The notes under the pieces are model-generated. The model was not told the DNA's origin. It made no database searches and was given only the letters and a program-made list of their open reading frames with translations. A stretch of DNA of 8,627 bases. Origin: Bog-564 sp035509915 (lineage in GTDB: Bacteria > Actinomycetota > Acidimicrobiia > Acidimicrobiales > UBA8190). The translations under genes were made by a program, and so were the position numbers. Shown here in pieces: positions 1-5,770 of this stretch. Each line of letters opens with the position of its first letter. The stretch's first letter is position 1. The stretch spans positions 1 to 8,627 of the forward strand of contig DATKIB010000035.1 in NCBI GenBank assembly GCA_035509915.1, in the 5' to 3' direction.

Positions 1-2
1 TG

Positions 3-491
3 CTCAAGGCGACGCACCGGCTGATCGCCAAGGTCTCGAGCGATCTCGAGCGCTGGAGCTTCAACACAGCGGTCGCCGCGTGCATGTCGTTCGCCAACGA
101 GCTCCAGCGCTACCGCCAGGACGCGGCCGGAGGGCCCCATCGGCCCAGTTTCGACACAGCCTGCGACTCGCTGTTGCTGATGCTCGCTCCCCTCGCACCC
201 CACATGGCGGCAGAGGCCTGGGAGCGCCGGCACGGGGACGGTGCCCGGGTGCACGCGCAGAGCTGGCCGTCTTTCGACGAGCAGCTCGTGCGCGCCGAGA
301 CCGTCACGATGGTCGTCCAAGTCGACGGGAAGCTGCGCGACCGCCTCGAGGTGCCGGCCGACATAGACGACGAGCACGCCGTGGCGGCAGCCCTCGCCTC
401 GCAGCGCGTGAGCGCGGAGCTGGACGGGGAGGAGCCCGCACGCGTGATAGCGCGCCCGCCCCGGCTCGTGAACTTCGTCAGGCGCGGGTGA
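3..491 (+). CDS. leuS: Leucyl-tRNA synthetase, C-terminal part (5' end outside window)
   Basis: This is the last 162 residues of class I leucyl-tRNA synthetase, the cytosolic enzyme that charges tRNA-Leu; the catalytic domain lies left of the window. Residues 1-90 match the helical anticodon-binding domain: THRLIAKVSSDLERWSFNTA, then SFANEL, then LAPLAPHMAAEAWERR, the usual LeuRS 'LAPfaPHiaEElW' segment. The final 60-70 residues match the C-terminal tRNA-contacting domain, with the typical WPSFDEQL, VVQVDGKLRDRLEVPAD and final RLVNFV segments. The frame is open from the first full codon to TGA at 489-491. It runs tail to tail into the LLM oxidoreductase gene with a 28 bp gap that holds no obvious terminator. 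Identification is firm; only the upstream extent is unknown. Confidence 0.96.
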   Translation, partial: LKATHRLIAKVSSDLERWSFNTAVAACMSFANELQRYRQDAAGGPHRPSFDTACDSLLLMLAPLAPHMAAEAWERRHGDGARVHAQSWPSFDEQLVRAETVTMVVQVDGKLRDRLEVPADIDDEHAVAAALASQRVSAELDGEEPARVIARPPRLVNFVRRG

Positions 492-519
492 CCGCTCGGG
501 TCGCCATCCGGTCGGCGTC

Positions 520-1527
520 TTAGCCGCGAAAGCCCGCCAGGAGTCCCAGCATGCTCTCTCGCTCCATGCGGTACGGGGCGTAGAAGGTGATCCGGGTGAC
601 GAGGTCCCCGAACCTCGAGCGAAGCGTCTCGGCCACCTTCTCAGGTGGAGCGACGACCGCGAAGGCTCCGAGCACGTCGTCGTCTATCAACTGCGCCATC
701 TGCAGCCACTCACCCTTCTTCGACAGCGCGTTGAGGTCGGTCTGGAGGTCTCCCCAGCCGTGGAGATCGAGCACTGGCCTGTACGCAGGGGTCGATCCGT
801 AGAAGGCGATCTGGCCCTTCACGGCGAGCTCGGCTGCCTCGGTCTCCTGCTCGGTGCCGCCGGTGGCGATCATCGCCGGGTAGGAGATCTCGAGCTCGTC
901 GAGCGACCTGTCGGACTTCGCGAGGCCGCGCTCTAGCGAAGGGATGGTCACCTCGCGCATGTAGCGCTCGGTGGTGAAGCCGTGAGCCAGCAGGCCGTCG
1001 GTAACCTCACCGACCATTTCGGTCATGAGCTCGCCCACCGCTGCGCAGAAGACCTTCGGTCGGCCGAACGGGTTGGGACCCGGGCTGAACATCGGGGTCA
1101 TGAGGGTGTGGGTGTAGAACTCGCCCCGGAACTCGAGCTTGGTGCCCTCGTTCCAGGAGTCCCATATCGCGCGCATCGCGAGTACGAACTCGCGCATTCG
1201 CGCGGCAGGGTGTGACCACGGCATCGAGTATCGCTTGGTGATGTGGGGCTTGATCTGCGACCCGAGCCCCAGGATGAAGCGGCCCTTCGAGTAGGACTGG
1301 AGGTCGTTCGCGACCACCGCGGTCGTCATCGGGTTCCGGGCGAAGGCCACCGCGATCGCGGTGCCGAGCTGGATCCGCTCGGTGTGCTCGGCGGCCAGGG
1401 TGAGCGGCACAAACGGGTCGTGGGCGGTCTCGGCGCACCACAGCCCGTCGAACCCGTCCTCCTCGGCGCGCTTCGCCGTCGTCGCGGCGTCGGTCGCTTC
1501 GAGACCGATCCCCCCGTCCACGAGCAT
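520..1527 (-). CDS. LLM-class F420-dependent oxidoreductase (MSMEG_2256-like)
   Basis: A 335-residue member of the luciferase-like monooxygenase superfamily, a TIM-barrel flavin/F420 fold. It resembles the TIGR03617 group of probable F420-dependent oxidoreductases: GFDGLWCAETAHDPF (25-39), LAAEHTERIQLGTAIAVAF (44-62), GRFILGLGSQIKPHI (82-96), the PWSHPAARMREFVLAMRAIW block (103-122), FRGEFYTHTLMTPMFSPGP (133-151) and EVTDGLLAHGF (174-184). Such proteins reduce or oxidise small organic substrates using coenzyme F420; the substrate cannot be told from sequence. The frame stays open upstream to 1650, but family homology begins at the ATG at 1527, and a TATCGT -10-like element lies 6 nt before it, so I choose that start. 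No Shine-Dalgarno is visible. The stop is TAA. It is divergent from the DUF1707-like gene and convergent with leuS, so it probably forms its own transcription unit. Confidence 0.92.
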   Translation of the reverse strand: MLVDGGIGLEATDAATTAKRAEEDGFDGLWCAETAHDPFVPLTLAAEHTERIQLGTAIAVAFARNPMTTAVVANDLQSYSKGRFILGLGSQIKPHITKRYSMPWSHPAARMREFVLAMRAIWDSWNEGTKLEFRGEFYTHTLMTPMFSPGPNPFGRPKVFCAAVGELMTEMVGEVTDGLLAHGFTTERYMREVTIPSLERGLAKSDRSLDELEISYPAMIATGGTEQETEAAELAVKGQIAFYGSTPAYRPVLDLHGWGDLQTDLNALSKKGEWLQMAQLIDDDVLGAFAVVAPPEKVAETLRSRFGDLVTRITFYAPYRMERESMLGLLAGFRG

Positions 1528-1533
1528 CGGCGC

Positions 1534-1539
1534 ACGATA
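1534..1539 (-). promoter_or_regulatory. Putative -10 element of the LLM oxidoreductase gene
   Basis: On the minus strand the hexamer is TATCGT (TANNNT form), followed by 6 nt and then the ATG at 1527. This places a likely transcription start at or next to the start codon, consistent with a leaderless mRNA. A weak TTGTCG is present 19 nt upstream as a possible -35. This is inference from motif and spacing only. Confidence 0.4.
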
Positions 1540-1559
1540 CGCCCGAGGGCGCGGTGCGC

Positions 1560-1565
1560 GACAAT
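1560..1565 (+). promoter_or_regulatory. Weak candidate -10 element of the DUF1707-like gene
   Basis: GACAAT lies 7 nt before the GTG at 1573. It departs from the TANNNT form at the first base, so it is the weakest of the candidates in this window. It overlaps, on the other strand, the possible -35 of the divergent LLM oxidoreductase gene. Confidence 0.22.
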
Positions 1566-1572
1566 TGCCCGA

Positions 1573-2133
1573 GTGGAGGACTGGGGGGAGTCCGCGGAGC
1601 AGTCCGCAGCCCGTGCGGGTAGCGCCGGTGGCAACGGCGCTAAGGGCCATGACGGGAACGCGCCGGGCGGCACCACGCCGGCGCCGCTACGCGACGCCGA
1701 GCGCGAGCCCTATCTGAAGGCCGTGCTGGAGGCGTTCGAGGGCGGGTCGCTCGATGCCTACGAGTACACGCGAAGGGTGCGGGCTATCGAGCGGGCGAGC
1801 TCCCCAGAAGAGCTGGCGAGGGCGATCGAGCGTCCCGATCCCGGCGGAGAAGCAGCGGCCTCTGCCTCACGACCCAGCTACGACGCGGTGGACCTCGCGC
1901 GCATGATGGCCTCGCCCACCGGGGTGCGCCCGGCACGCAAGTCGAGCCGGTACACCGCGCTCATCATGGTGGTGCTGGCGTTCATCGTGCTGCTCGGGAT
2001 CGGGATCTGGCTCGCGACACGCGTGCATGCCACGAGCTCGGGCCCGAGCGGTGCAGCGGTGGCGCCTGTACCGATGGTTGCCTATGCGTCGGCCCCGTTC
2101 GGGCCCCCCTCGCCCCTCTCGTCGCGCAGGTAG
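1573..2133 (+). CDS. DUF1707/SHOCT-like domain protein with one membrane segment
   Basis: A predicted 186-residue protein of unknown function. Residues 1-38 are a low-complexity, Gly/Ala-rich leader. Residues 39-88 (LRDAEREPYLKAVLEAFEGG, then LDAYEYTRRVRAIERASSPEELARAIE) resemble the DUF1707 / SHOCT-like short helical domain common in actinobacterial membrane-associated proteins, with its 'aDRe...L..ay.eGrLd..Ey..Rv..a..A.t..eL..l' pattern. A basic stretch (RPARKSSR, 119-126) precedes one hydrophobic helix at about 128-149, which predicts a cytoplasmic N-terminus and an outside tail of about 37 residues rich in Ser, Pro and Ala. The frame is open further upstream, but that part is antisense to the oxidoreductase gene; GTG 1573 is the first sensible start beyond it. 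The last 52 bp overlap the 3' end of the PAC2 gene on the other strand. The domain call is by eye and tentative; the ORF itself is well supported. Confidence 0.75.
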   Translation: MEDWGESAEQSAARAGSAGGNGAKGHDGNAPGGTTPAPLRDAEREPYLKAVLEAFEGGSLDAYEYTRRVRAIERASSPEELARAIERPDPGGEAAASASRPSYDAVDLARMMASPTGVRPARKSSRYTALIMVVLAFIVLLGIGIWLATRVHATSSGPSGAAVAPVPMVAYASAPFGPPSPLSSRR

Positions 2134-2978
2134 CGCTCGAGCTCCGCGGCCAGCTCGTCGCCGGTGGGGACCTGGCCGATATCGAGAGGGTTGCCCTCGG
2201 CCGCGTCCACGCTTCGCTCGAGCTGTCTGACCATCGCGATGTGCTCTTCGCTCTTGGCTATGAGCGTGTCGACCTGCGTGAGATTGGCATCTCCTGCGGT
2301 GTGAAGGGCGCTCGAGTCGAAGGTGAGGTCCGCCACCTCTGCGAGCCCGTCGAGCAGCGCCGCTGCGGCCGAGGGAAACGGCATCGCCGCCACGTAGTGG
2401 GGGACCCTCGCCCACAGCCCCACGGCAGGTATGCCCAGCTCCCCGAAGGCGATCTCGAGCGCGCCCCACACGCCCGAGGGCACGTCGATCTCGCCTTGCA
2501 TCACGCCCACGCGCCCGAGCAGCTCGGAAGAGGAAGGTGGTGCCGTGGCGGCCAGGCGCACAGGGCGCGTGTGCGGCGCGGGAGCCGGGAACGCGCCGAG
2601 TCCCACGGCCATCCTTATCCCGAGCTCGCGGGCCAGGTCGACCACTGCAGCGACGAAGGCCTTCCAGTGAAAGTCGGGCTCGGGCCCGACCAGGTAGCAG
2701 ACTTCCGAGCCGGCCAGGTCGGTACCGGTGCGCACCTGGATCACCGGCCACGTGAGGCCCTCGTTGACGCCGCGCGCGATATGGACAACCGGCCGTCGCG
2801 CGCGCTGGTCGATGAGTGGCTCGGACTCGAACGTGGCGACGAGCTCGGTGGGTCCCGACGACATCAATGCCGTGATCGCGCTGTCGGCGCCGAGCCCGGC
2901 GTCCACCCATCCCTCGAGCGTGACGACCAACACGGGCCGCTCCAGTGCCCTGTTCAGGTGGCGCTCGTAGAGGGCCAT
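2082..2978 (-). CDS. PAC2 family protein (proteasome assembly chaperone-like)
   Basis: A 298-residue protein of the PAC2 family (PF09754), related to eukaryotic proteasome assembly chaperone 2; the bacterial members have no settled function. Family features are clear: an N-terminal LVVTLEGWVDAG (17-28), CYLVGPEPDFHWKAFVAAVV (94-113), VGLGAFPAPAPHTRPV (125-140) and LGIPAVGLWARVPHYVA (181-197), followed by a helical C-terminal part with an acidic end. No signal peptide or membrane segment is seen, so it is probably cytosolic. The ATG at 2978 is chosen because homology begins there and it overlaps the TGA of the upstream phosphotransferase gene by one base (TGATG), suggesting translational coupling. 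No separate Shine-Dalgarno is visible. The 3' end overlaps the convergent DUF1707-like gene by 52 bp. Whether this organism has a 20S proteasome cannot be seen from the window. Confidence 0.9.
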   Translation of the reverse strand: MALYERHLNRALERPVLVVTLEGWVDAGLGADSAITALMSSGPTELVATFESEPLIDQRARRPVVHIARGVNEGLTWPVIQVRTGTDLAGSEVCYLVGPEPDFHWKAFVAAVVDLARELGIRMAVGLGAFPAPAPHTRPVRLAATAPPSSSELLGRVGVMQGEIDVPSGVWGALEIAFGELGIPAVGLWARVPHYVAAMPFPSAAAALLDGLAEVADLTFDSSALHTAGDANLTQVDTLIAKSEEHIAMVRQLERSVDAAEGNPLDIGQVPTGDELAAELERYLRDERGEGGPNGADA

Positions 2979-4012
2979 CAGCGAGCGTCGAGCGTCTCGA
3001 GCGCCAACTCGGCCAGCTTCACGACGCTCCCCGAGTACGCCTCGACGCTGGAGCGGTCCCCGGCTGTGGCCCCGCCGACGTAGCGCGCGTAGACGCCTTG
3101 GACGATGCACGCGAGCTTCCAGTAGCCGAAGGCGATGTAGAAGTCGAGGCGAGACAGGTCGCGTCCCGAGGACGACTCGTAGATGGCCCTCATCTCGGCG
3201 CGCGACGGAAAGCCTTCCAGCGCGGTGGGGTTGACGCCGGTGAGCGCGGGGGCGTCACCGGGTTCCGCCCAGTAGACCATGAGAAGTCCCATGTCGGCGA
3301 GCGGATCTCCGAGAGTGCAGATCTCCCAGTCGAGCACCGCCCGCACCGACCCGTCGGGGCCGAGCACCGCGTTGTCGAGCCTGTAGTCGCCGTGGACGAT
3401 GGCAGTGGAGACCTGAGGTGGCACGGCGGCGGCGAGCCGGTCGTGAGCGTCGCCGACGATCGTCGTGTCGGTGCCCTCGACCTGTGAGTTGCGGAACTGC
3501 TCGTACCAGCGGCGCAGCTGGCGCTCGATGTACCCGTCGCGCTTTGCGAAGTCCCCGAGCCCCACCTCATCCACGTCAACCGCGTGGAGCGCCGCCAGGG
3601 TCCGGGACATCGACTCGCCGGCGCGTCTTCGCGCTTCGGTGTCCAGGGCGGTCTCGGCGACTTGCGTGTCCCTCACGATGTGTCCTTCGACGAATTCCAT
3701 GACGTAGAACGGCCGCCCGTTCACGGTTTCGTCGAGGCACAGCCCATAGGTGCGGGGCACAGGCACCGGGGTGTCGCCGAGGGCGGTGATCACCCTGTGC
3801 TCGCGCGCCATGTCGTGAGCTGTGGGTAGCACGTGGCTCAGGGGCGGCCGTCTCAGGGCGTAGGCGTTGCCGGCGGAGTCCGTGACCTTGTAGGTGAGGT
3901 TGGAGCGGCCGCCGGCGATCAGCTCGAAACGCAGCGGAGGCTCGACACCCTTCACGTTCGAGGCGAGCCACTGGCCGACCCGGCCGGCGTCTATTCCCTC
4001 CGGGGTGTCCAC
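2978..4012 (-). CDS. Phosphotransferase family protein (ACAD10/APH-like kinase fold)
   Basis: A 344-residue aminoglycoside-phosphotransferase-like protein of the ACAD10-type subgroup, cytosolic, predicted to transfer phosphate from ATP to an unknown small-molecule substrate. Numbered from 4012, it shows AGGRSNLTYKV as the nucleotide-binding loop (33-43), YVMEFVEG as hinge (103-110), the catalytic loop HGDYRLDNAVL (207-217) with D209 as likely base and N214 as metal ligand, and LDWEICTLGDPLADMGLLMVYW (227-248) with D228 as the second metal ligand. All key kinase residues are present, so it should be active. These proteins are often found with acyl-CoA dehydrogenases, but none is here. The start is uncertain: a GTG at 4021 gives three extra residues, but GTG 4012 lies 7 nt after a TAGCGT -10-like element. 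It overlaps the downstream PAC2 gene by one base. This is not evidence of antibiotic resistance. Confidence 0.9.
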   Translation of the reverse strand: MDTPEGIDAGRVGQWLASNVKGVEPPLRFELIAGGRSNLTYKVTDSAGNAYALRRPPLSHVLPTAHDMAREHRVITALGDTPVPVPRTYGLCLDETVNGRPFYVMEFVEGHIVRDTQVAETALDTEARRRAGESMSRTLAALHAVDVDEVGLGDFAKRDGYIERQLRRWYEQFRNSQVEGTDTTIVGDAHDRLAAAVPPQVSTAIVHGDYRLDNAVLGPDGSVRAVLDWEICTLGDPLADMGLLMVYWAEPGDAPALTGVNPTALEGFPSRAEMRAIYESSSGRDLSRLDFYIAFGYWKLACIVQGVYARYVGGATAGDRSSVEAYSGSVVKLAELALETLDAR

Positions 4013-4019
4013 CGGGTGC

Positions 4020-4025
4020 ACGCTA
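4020..4025 (-). promoter_or_regulatory. Putative -10 element of the phosphotransferase-PAC2 operon
   Basis: The minus-strand hexamer TAGCGT ends 7 nt before the GTG at 4012. If it is the -10, the alternative GTG at 4021 lies inside it and would not be in the mRNA, so it also helps decide the start. No convincing -35 is seen. Confidence 0.35.
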
Positions 4026-4121
4026 CCGCTCGTACCCGACAGCGAGCGTGGAAGCCCGCTGGCGCGCCCGCGTCGGGCGGACGGGCGACGGCCGGCGGCA
4101 TGGGCGGGGCACGGTGACCGG

Positions 4122-4127
4122 TATCGT
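4122..4127 (+). promoter_or_regulatory. Putative -10 element of the thioredoxin-TPR gene
   Basis: TATCGT is followed by 8 nt and then GTG 4136, which fits a leaderless transcript. The hexamer is identical to the one before the LLM oxidoreductase gene. The 4013-4135 interval between the divergent phosphotransferase and thioredoxin genes shows no other clear signal. Confidence 0.4.
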
Positions 4128-4135
4128 CTTTGTTC

Positions 4136-4843
4136 GTGATCGACGTCACAGATACCACCTTCGAAGCCGAGGTCATCGAGCGCTCCGACCGTGTACCGGT
4201 CGTGGTCGACCTGTGGGCGCCCTGGTGCGGCCCTTGCCGGACCCTCGGTCCGGTGCTCGAGAAGGTCGTCTCGGACACAGAAGGTGCCGTGGAGCTCGTC
4301 AAGGTCAACGTGGACGAGAACCCCAGGATCTCCTCCTCCTTCAACGTGCAGTCGATCCCGGCGGTGTACGCAGTGCGCGACAGGAAGGTGGTCGACGGCT
4401 TCGTCGGGGCGATCCCCGAGCAGCAGGTCGCCGCCTTCGTGGCCCGGCTCTCTCCTGTTCTCTCGGAGTCGGACCAGCTAGTCGCAGCCGGTGACGAGGC
4501 GTCTCTGCGCAAGGCGCTCGAGCTGGATCCTGACCACGAGGGAGCCATCGTCACCCTTAGCCGCCTGCTCCTCGAGCGCAACGAGCCCGACGAGGCTCTC
4601 CAGCTCCTCGCCCGCATCCCGGAGACCCCGGAGACGAGGCAGCTCGCCGCCGAGGCCCGTCTCGCCGCCTCCGACGTGGAGGTGCCCGCGCAGGGGATCG
4701 ACGCACTGCTCGACGAGCTTCTCGGGCGCGTCAAGGATGACGAAGCGGCGCGACAGGAGTTCCTCGACCTCCTGGAGACCCTGGGACCGGACGATCCTCG
4801 CGCCGGCCGCTACCGCAGGGAGCTCGCGGCCCGCCTCTTCTGA
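4136..4843 (+). CDS. Thioredoxin-domain protein with C-terminal TPR-like region (CnoX/YbbN type)
   Basis: A 235-residue cytosolic two-domain protein. Residues 1-105 form a thioredoxin fold with VVVDLWAPWCGPC; active-site Cys31 and Cys34 lie in an intact WCGPC motif and the cis-proline is in QSIPAVYAV (P75). The remainder is helical with TPR-like features (LRKALELDPDHEGAIVTLSR, then a LLERNEPDEALQLLARIP repeat) and an end typical of YbbN/CnoX-type proteins (DPRAGRYRRELAARLF). In E. coli, CnoX is a redox-regulated holdase chaperone that lacks the second-type CXXC; here the CXXC is complete, so thiol-disulfide exchange activity is expected. A TTG at 4130 would add two residues; I prefer GTG 4136 because homology starts with IDVTDTTFE and a TATCGT -10-like element is 8 nt upstream. 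It is 41 bp upstream of the FolP2-like gene and probably cotranscribed with it. Confidence 0.92.
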   Translation: MIDVTDTTFEAEVIERSDRVPVVVDLWAPWCGPCRTLGPVLEKVVSDTEGAVELVKVNVDENPRISSSFNVQSIPAVYAVRDRKVVDGFVGAIPEQQVAAFVARLSPVLSESDQLVAAGDEASLRKALELDPDHEGAIVTLSRLLLERNEPDEALQLLARIPETPETRQLAAEARLAASDVEVPAQGIDALLDELLGRVKDDEAARQEFLDLLETLGPDDPRAGRYRRELAARLF

Positions 4844-4870
4844 GGATCGAGCTGCGAGGGCCGCGTCCTC

Positions 4871-4875
4871 GAGGA
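4871..4875 (+). promoter_or_regulatory. Shine-Dalgarno of the folP2-like gene
   Basis: GAGGA with 9 nt spacing to GTG 4885. It supports this GTG as the start and contrasts with the lack of a ribosome binding site before most first-in-unit genes here. Confidence 0.55.
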
Positions 4876-4884
4876 TCTGGCGTC

Positions 4885-5727
4885 GTGGACCTTCCTCTGA
4901 GCCTCCGGCTGGGCGAGCGTCGTTACGACCTCACGACCGGTTGCATCGTCATGGGCATCTTGAACCGCACGCCCGACTCCTTCTACGACCGGGGGGCCAC
5001 CTTCTCGCTCGGTGCTCTGGTCGGTCGTGCGGAGCAGCTCGTATCCGAAGGAGCGGACGTGCTCGACATCGGCGGGGTGAAGGCGGGGCCCGGGCCCGAG
5101 GTGAGCGAGGAGGAGGAGCTCGAGAGGGTCGTGCCGGCGGTCGAAGCCGTCTGCTCGAAGGTAGGCCTCCCGGTCTCCGTCGACACCTGGCGAGCTTCCG
5201 TCGCCCGTGCCGCGTACGGGGCCGGAGCGGTCATGGGCAACGACATCAGCGGCTTCTCCGACCCTGATTACCTCCCCGTGGCCGCGGAGGCAGGCGCGGC
5301 GGTGGTCGCCACGCACATCCGGCTCGCGCCGAGGGTGCGCGACCCCGAGCCGCACTACGACGACGTCGTGCGGCAGGTCGGCTCTTTCCTCGCCGAGAGA
5401 GCGCGCAGAGCGCGTGCTGCGGGGATCGACGCAGACAGGATCGTCCTCGATGCGGGTCTCGACCTCGGAAAGACAGCCGAGCAGTCGCTGGAGCTGCTTC
5501 GAGCCTCGGGCACGCTGTCCCGGCTCGGTTATCCGTTGCTGCTGTCCGCGTCCAACAAGACGTTTCTCGGAGCCCTGTTCGATCTGGGGATCGACGAGCG
5601 GTCGGAGGCGACTACCGCCGCGGTCGCCCTCGGGGTGGCGCTCGGGTGCCGGATCGTGAGGGTCCACGACGTGTCGAGCGCGAGGAGGGTGTGCGACGCG
5701 TTGCAGGCCGTAGCCACTGCGCAGTGA
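4885..5727 (+). CDS. folP2: Dihydropteroate synthase homologue of the FolP2 type
   Basis: A 280-residue TIM-barrel protein of the pterin-binding/DHPS family. DHPS proper condenses dihydropterin pyrophosphate with p-aminobenzoate in folate synthesis. Pterin-pocket features are kept: MGILNRTPDSFYDRG (23-37, N27), D61, SVDT (D100), GNDISG (N119), VLDAGLDLGK (D189, K195), K225 and RVHDV (R259, H261). Two loops important for catalysis and p-aminobenzoate/sulfonamide binding are altered. The usual DIGGESTRPG is DIGGVKAGPG (61-70), losing the Thr-Arg pair, and the usual SRK is SNK (223-225). As I recall, mycobacterial FolP2 shares the VKAGPG loop, and M. leprae FolP2 was reported not to provide DHPS activity, so a role other than folate synthesis is likely. 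The GTG start is supported by GAGGA 9 nt upstream. It follows the thioredoxin gene by 41 bp. The name folP2 reflects similarity, not function. Confidence 0.88.
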   Translation: MDLPLSLRLGERRYDLTTGCIVMGILNRTPDSFYDRGATFSLGALVGRAEQLVSEGADVLDIGGVKAGPGPEVSEEEELERVVPAVEAVCSKVGLPVSVDTWRASVARAAYGAGAVMGNDISGFSDPDYLPVAAEAGAAVVATHIRLAPRVRDPEPHYDDVVRQVGSFLAERARRARAAGIDADRIVLDAGLDLGKTAEQSLELLRASGTLSRLGYPLLLSASNKTFLGALFDLGIDERSEATTAAVALGVALGCRIVRVHDVSSARRVCDALQAVATAQ

Positions 5728-5755
5728 GCGTCGATCGCTACGCTCGCGACGGCCG

Positions 5756-5761
5756 TAGGCT
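5756..5761 (+). promoter_or_regulatory. Putative -10 element of holA
   Basis: TAGGCT ends 9 nt before GTG 5771. A second TANNNT hexamer (TACGCT) lies at 5739-5744. This suggests holA has its own leaderless transcript despite being only 43 bp from the preceding gene, which runs in the same direction. Confidence 0.35.
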
Positions 5762-5770
5762 CCACGTTCG

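Noticed and set aside
490..513. GACCG/CGGTC pair between leuS and the LLM gene as a terminator
   Set aside because: Only a 5-bp stem with a 14-nt loop and no T tract; expected by chance at this base composition.
1243..1572. Upstream extension of the DUF1707-like open frame (110 codons)
   Set aside because: It is antisense to the well-supported oxidoreductase coding sequence and its composition is typical of a GC-rich shadow frame; the recognisable protein begins at GTG 1573.
1528..1650. N-terminal extension of the LLM oxidoreductase to 1650
   Set aside because: The extra 41 residues are Arg/Ala-rich, match nothing in the family, overlap the divergent gene, and the family start coincides with ATG 1527.
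2979..3110. N-terminal extension of the PAC2 frame to 3110
   Set aside because: The extra residues are Arg-rich and lie inside the phosphotransferase gene in another frame; ATG 2978 with the TGATG overlap is the natural start.
2978..4012. Aminoglycoside resistance gene
   Set aside because: The kinase fold is shared, but the motifs and length fit the ACAD10-like housekeeping subgroup and nothing in the context suggests resistance.
5729..5751. CGTCG/CGACG stem after the folP2-like stop codon
   Set aside because: Five base pairs only, no T tract, and it overlaps the candidate holA promoter region.
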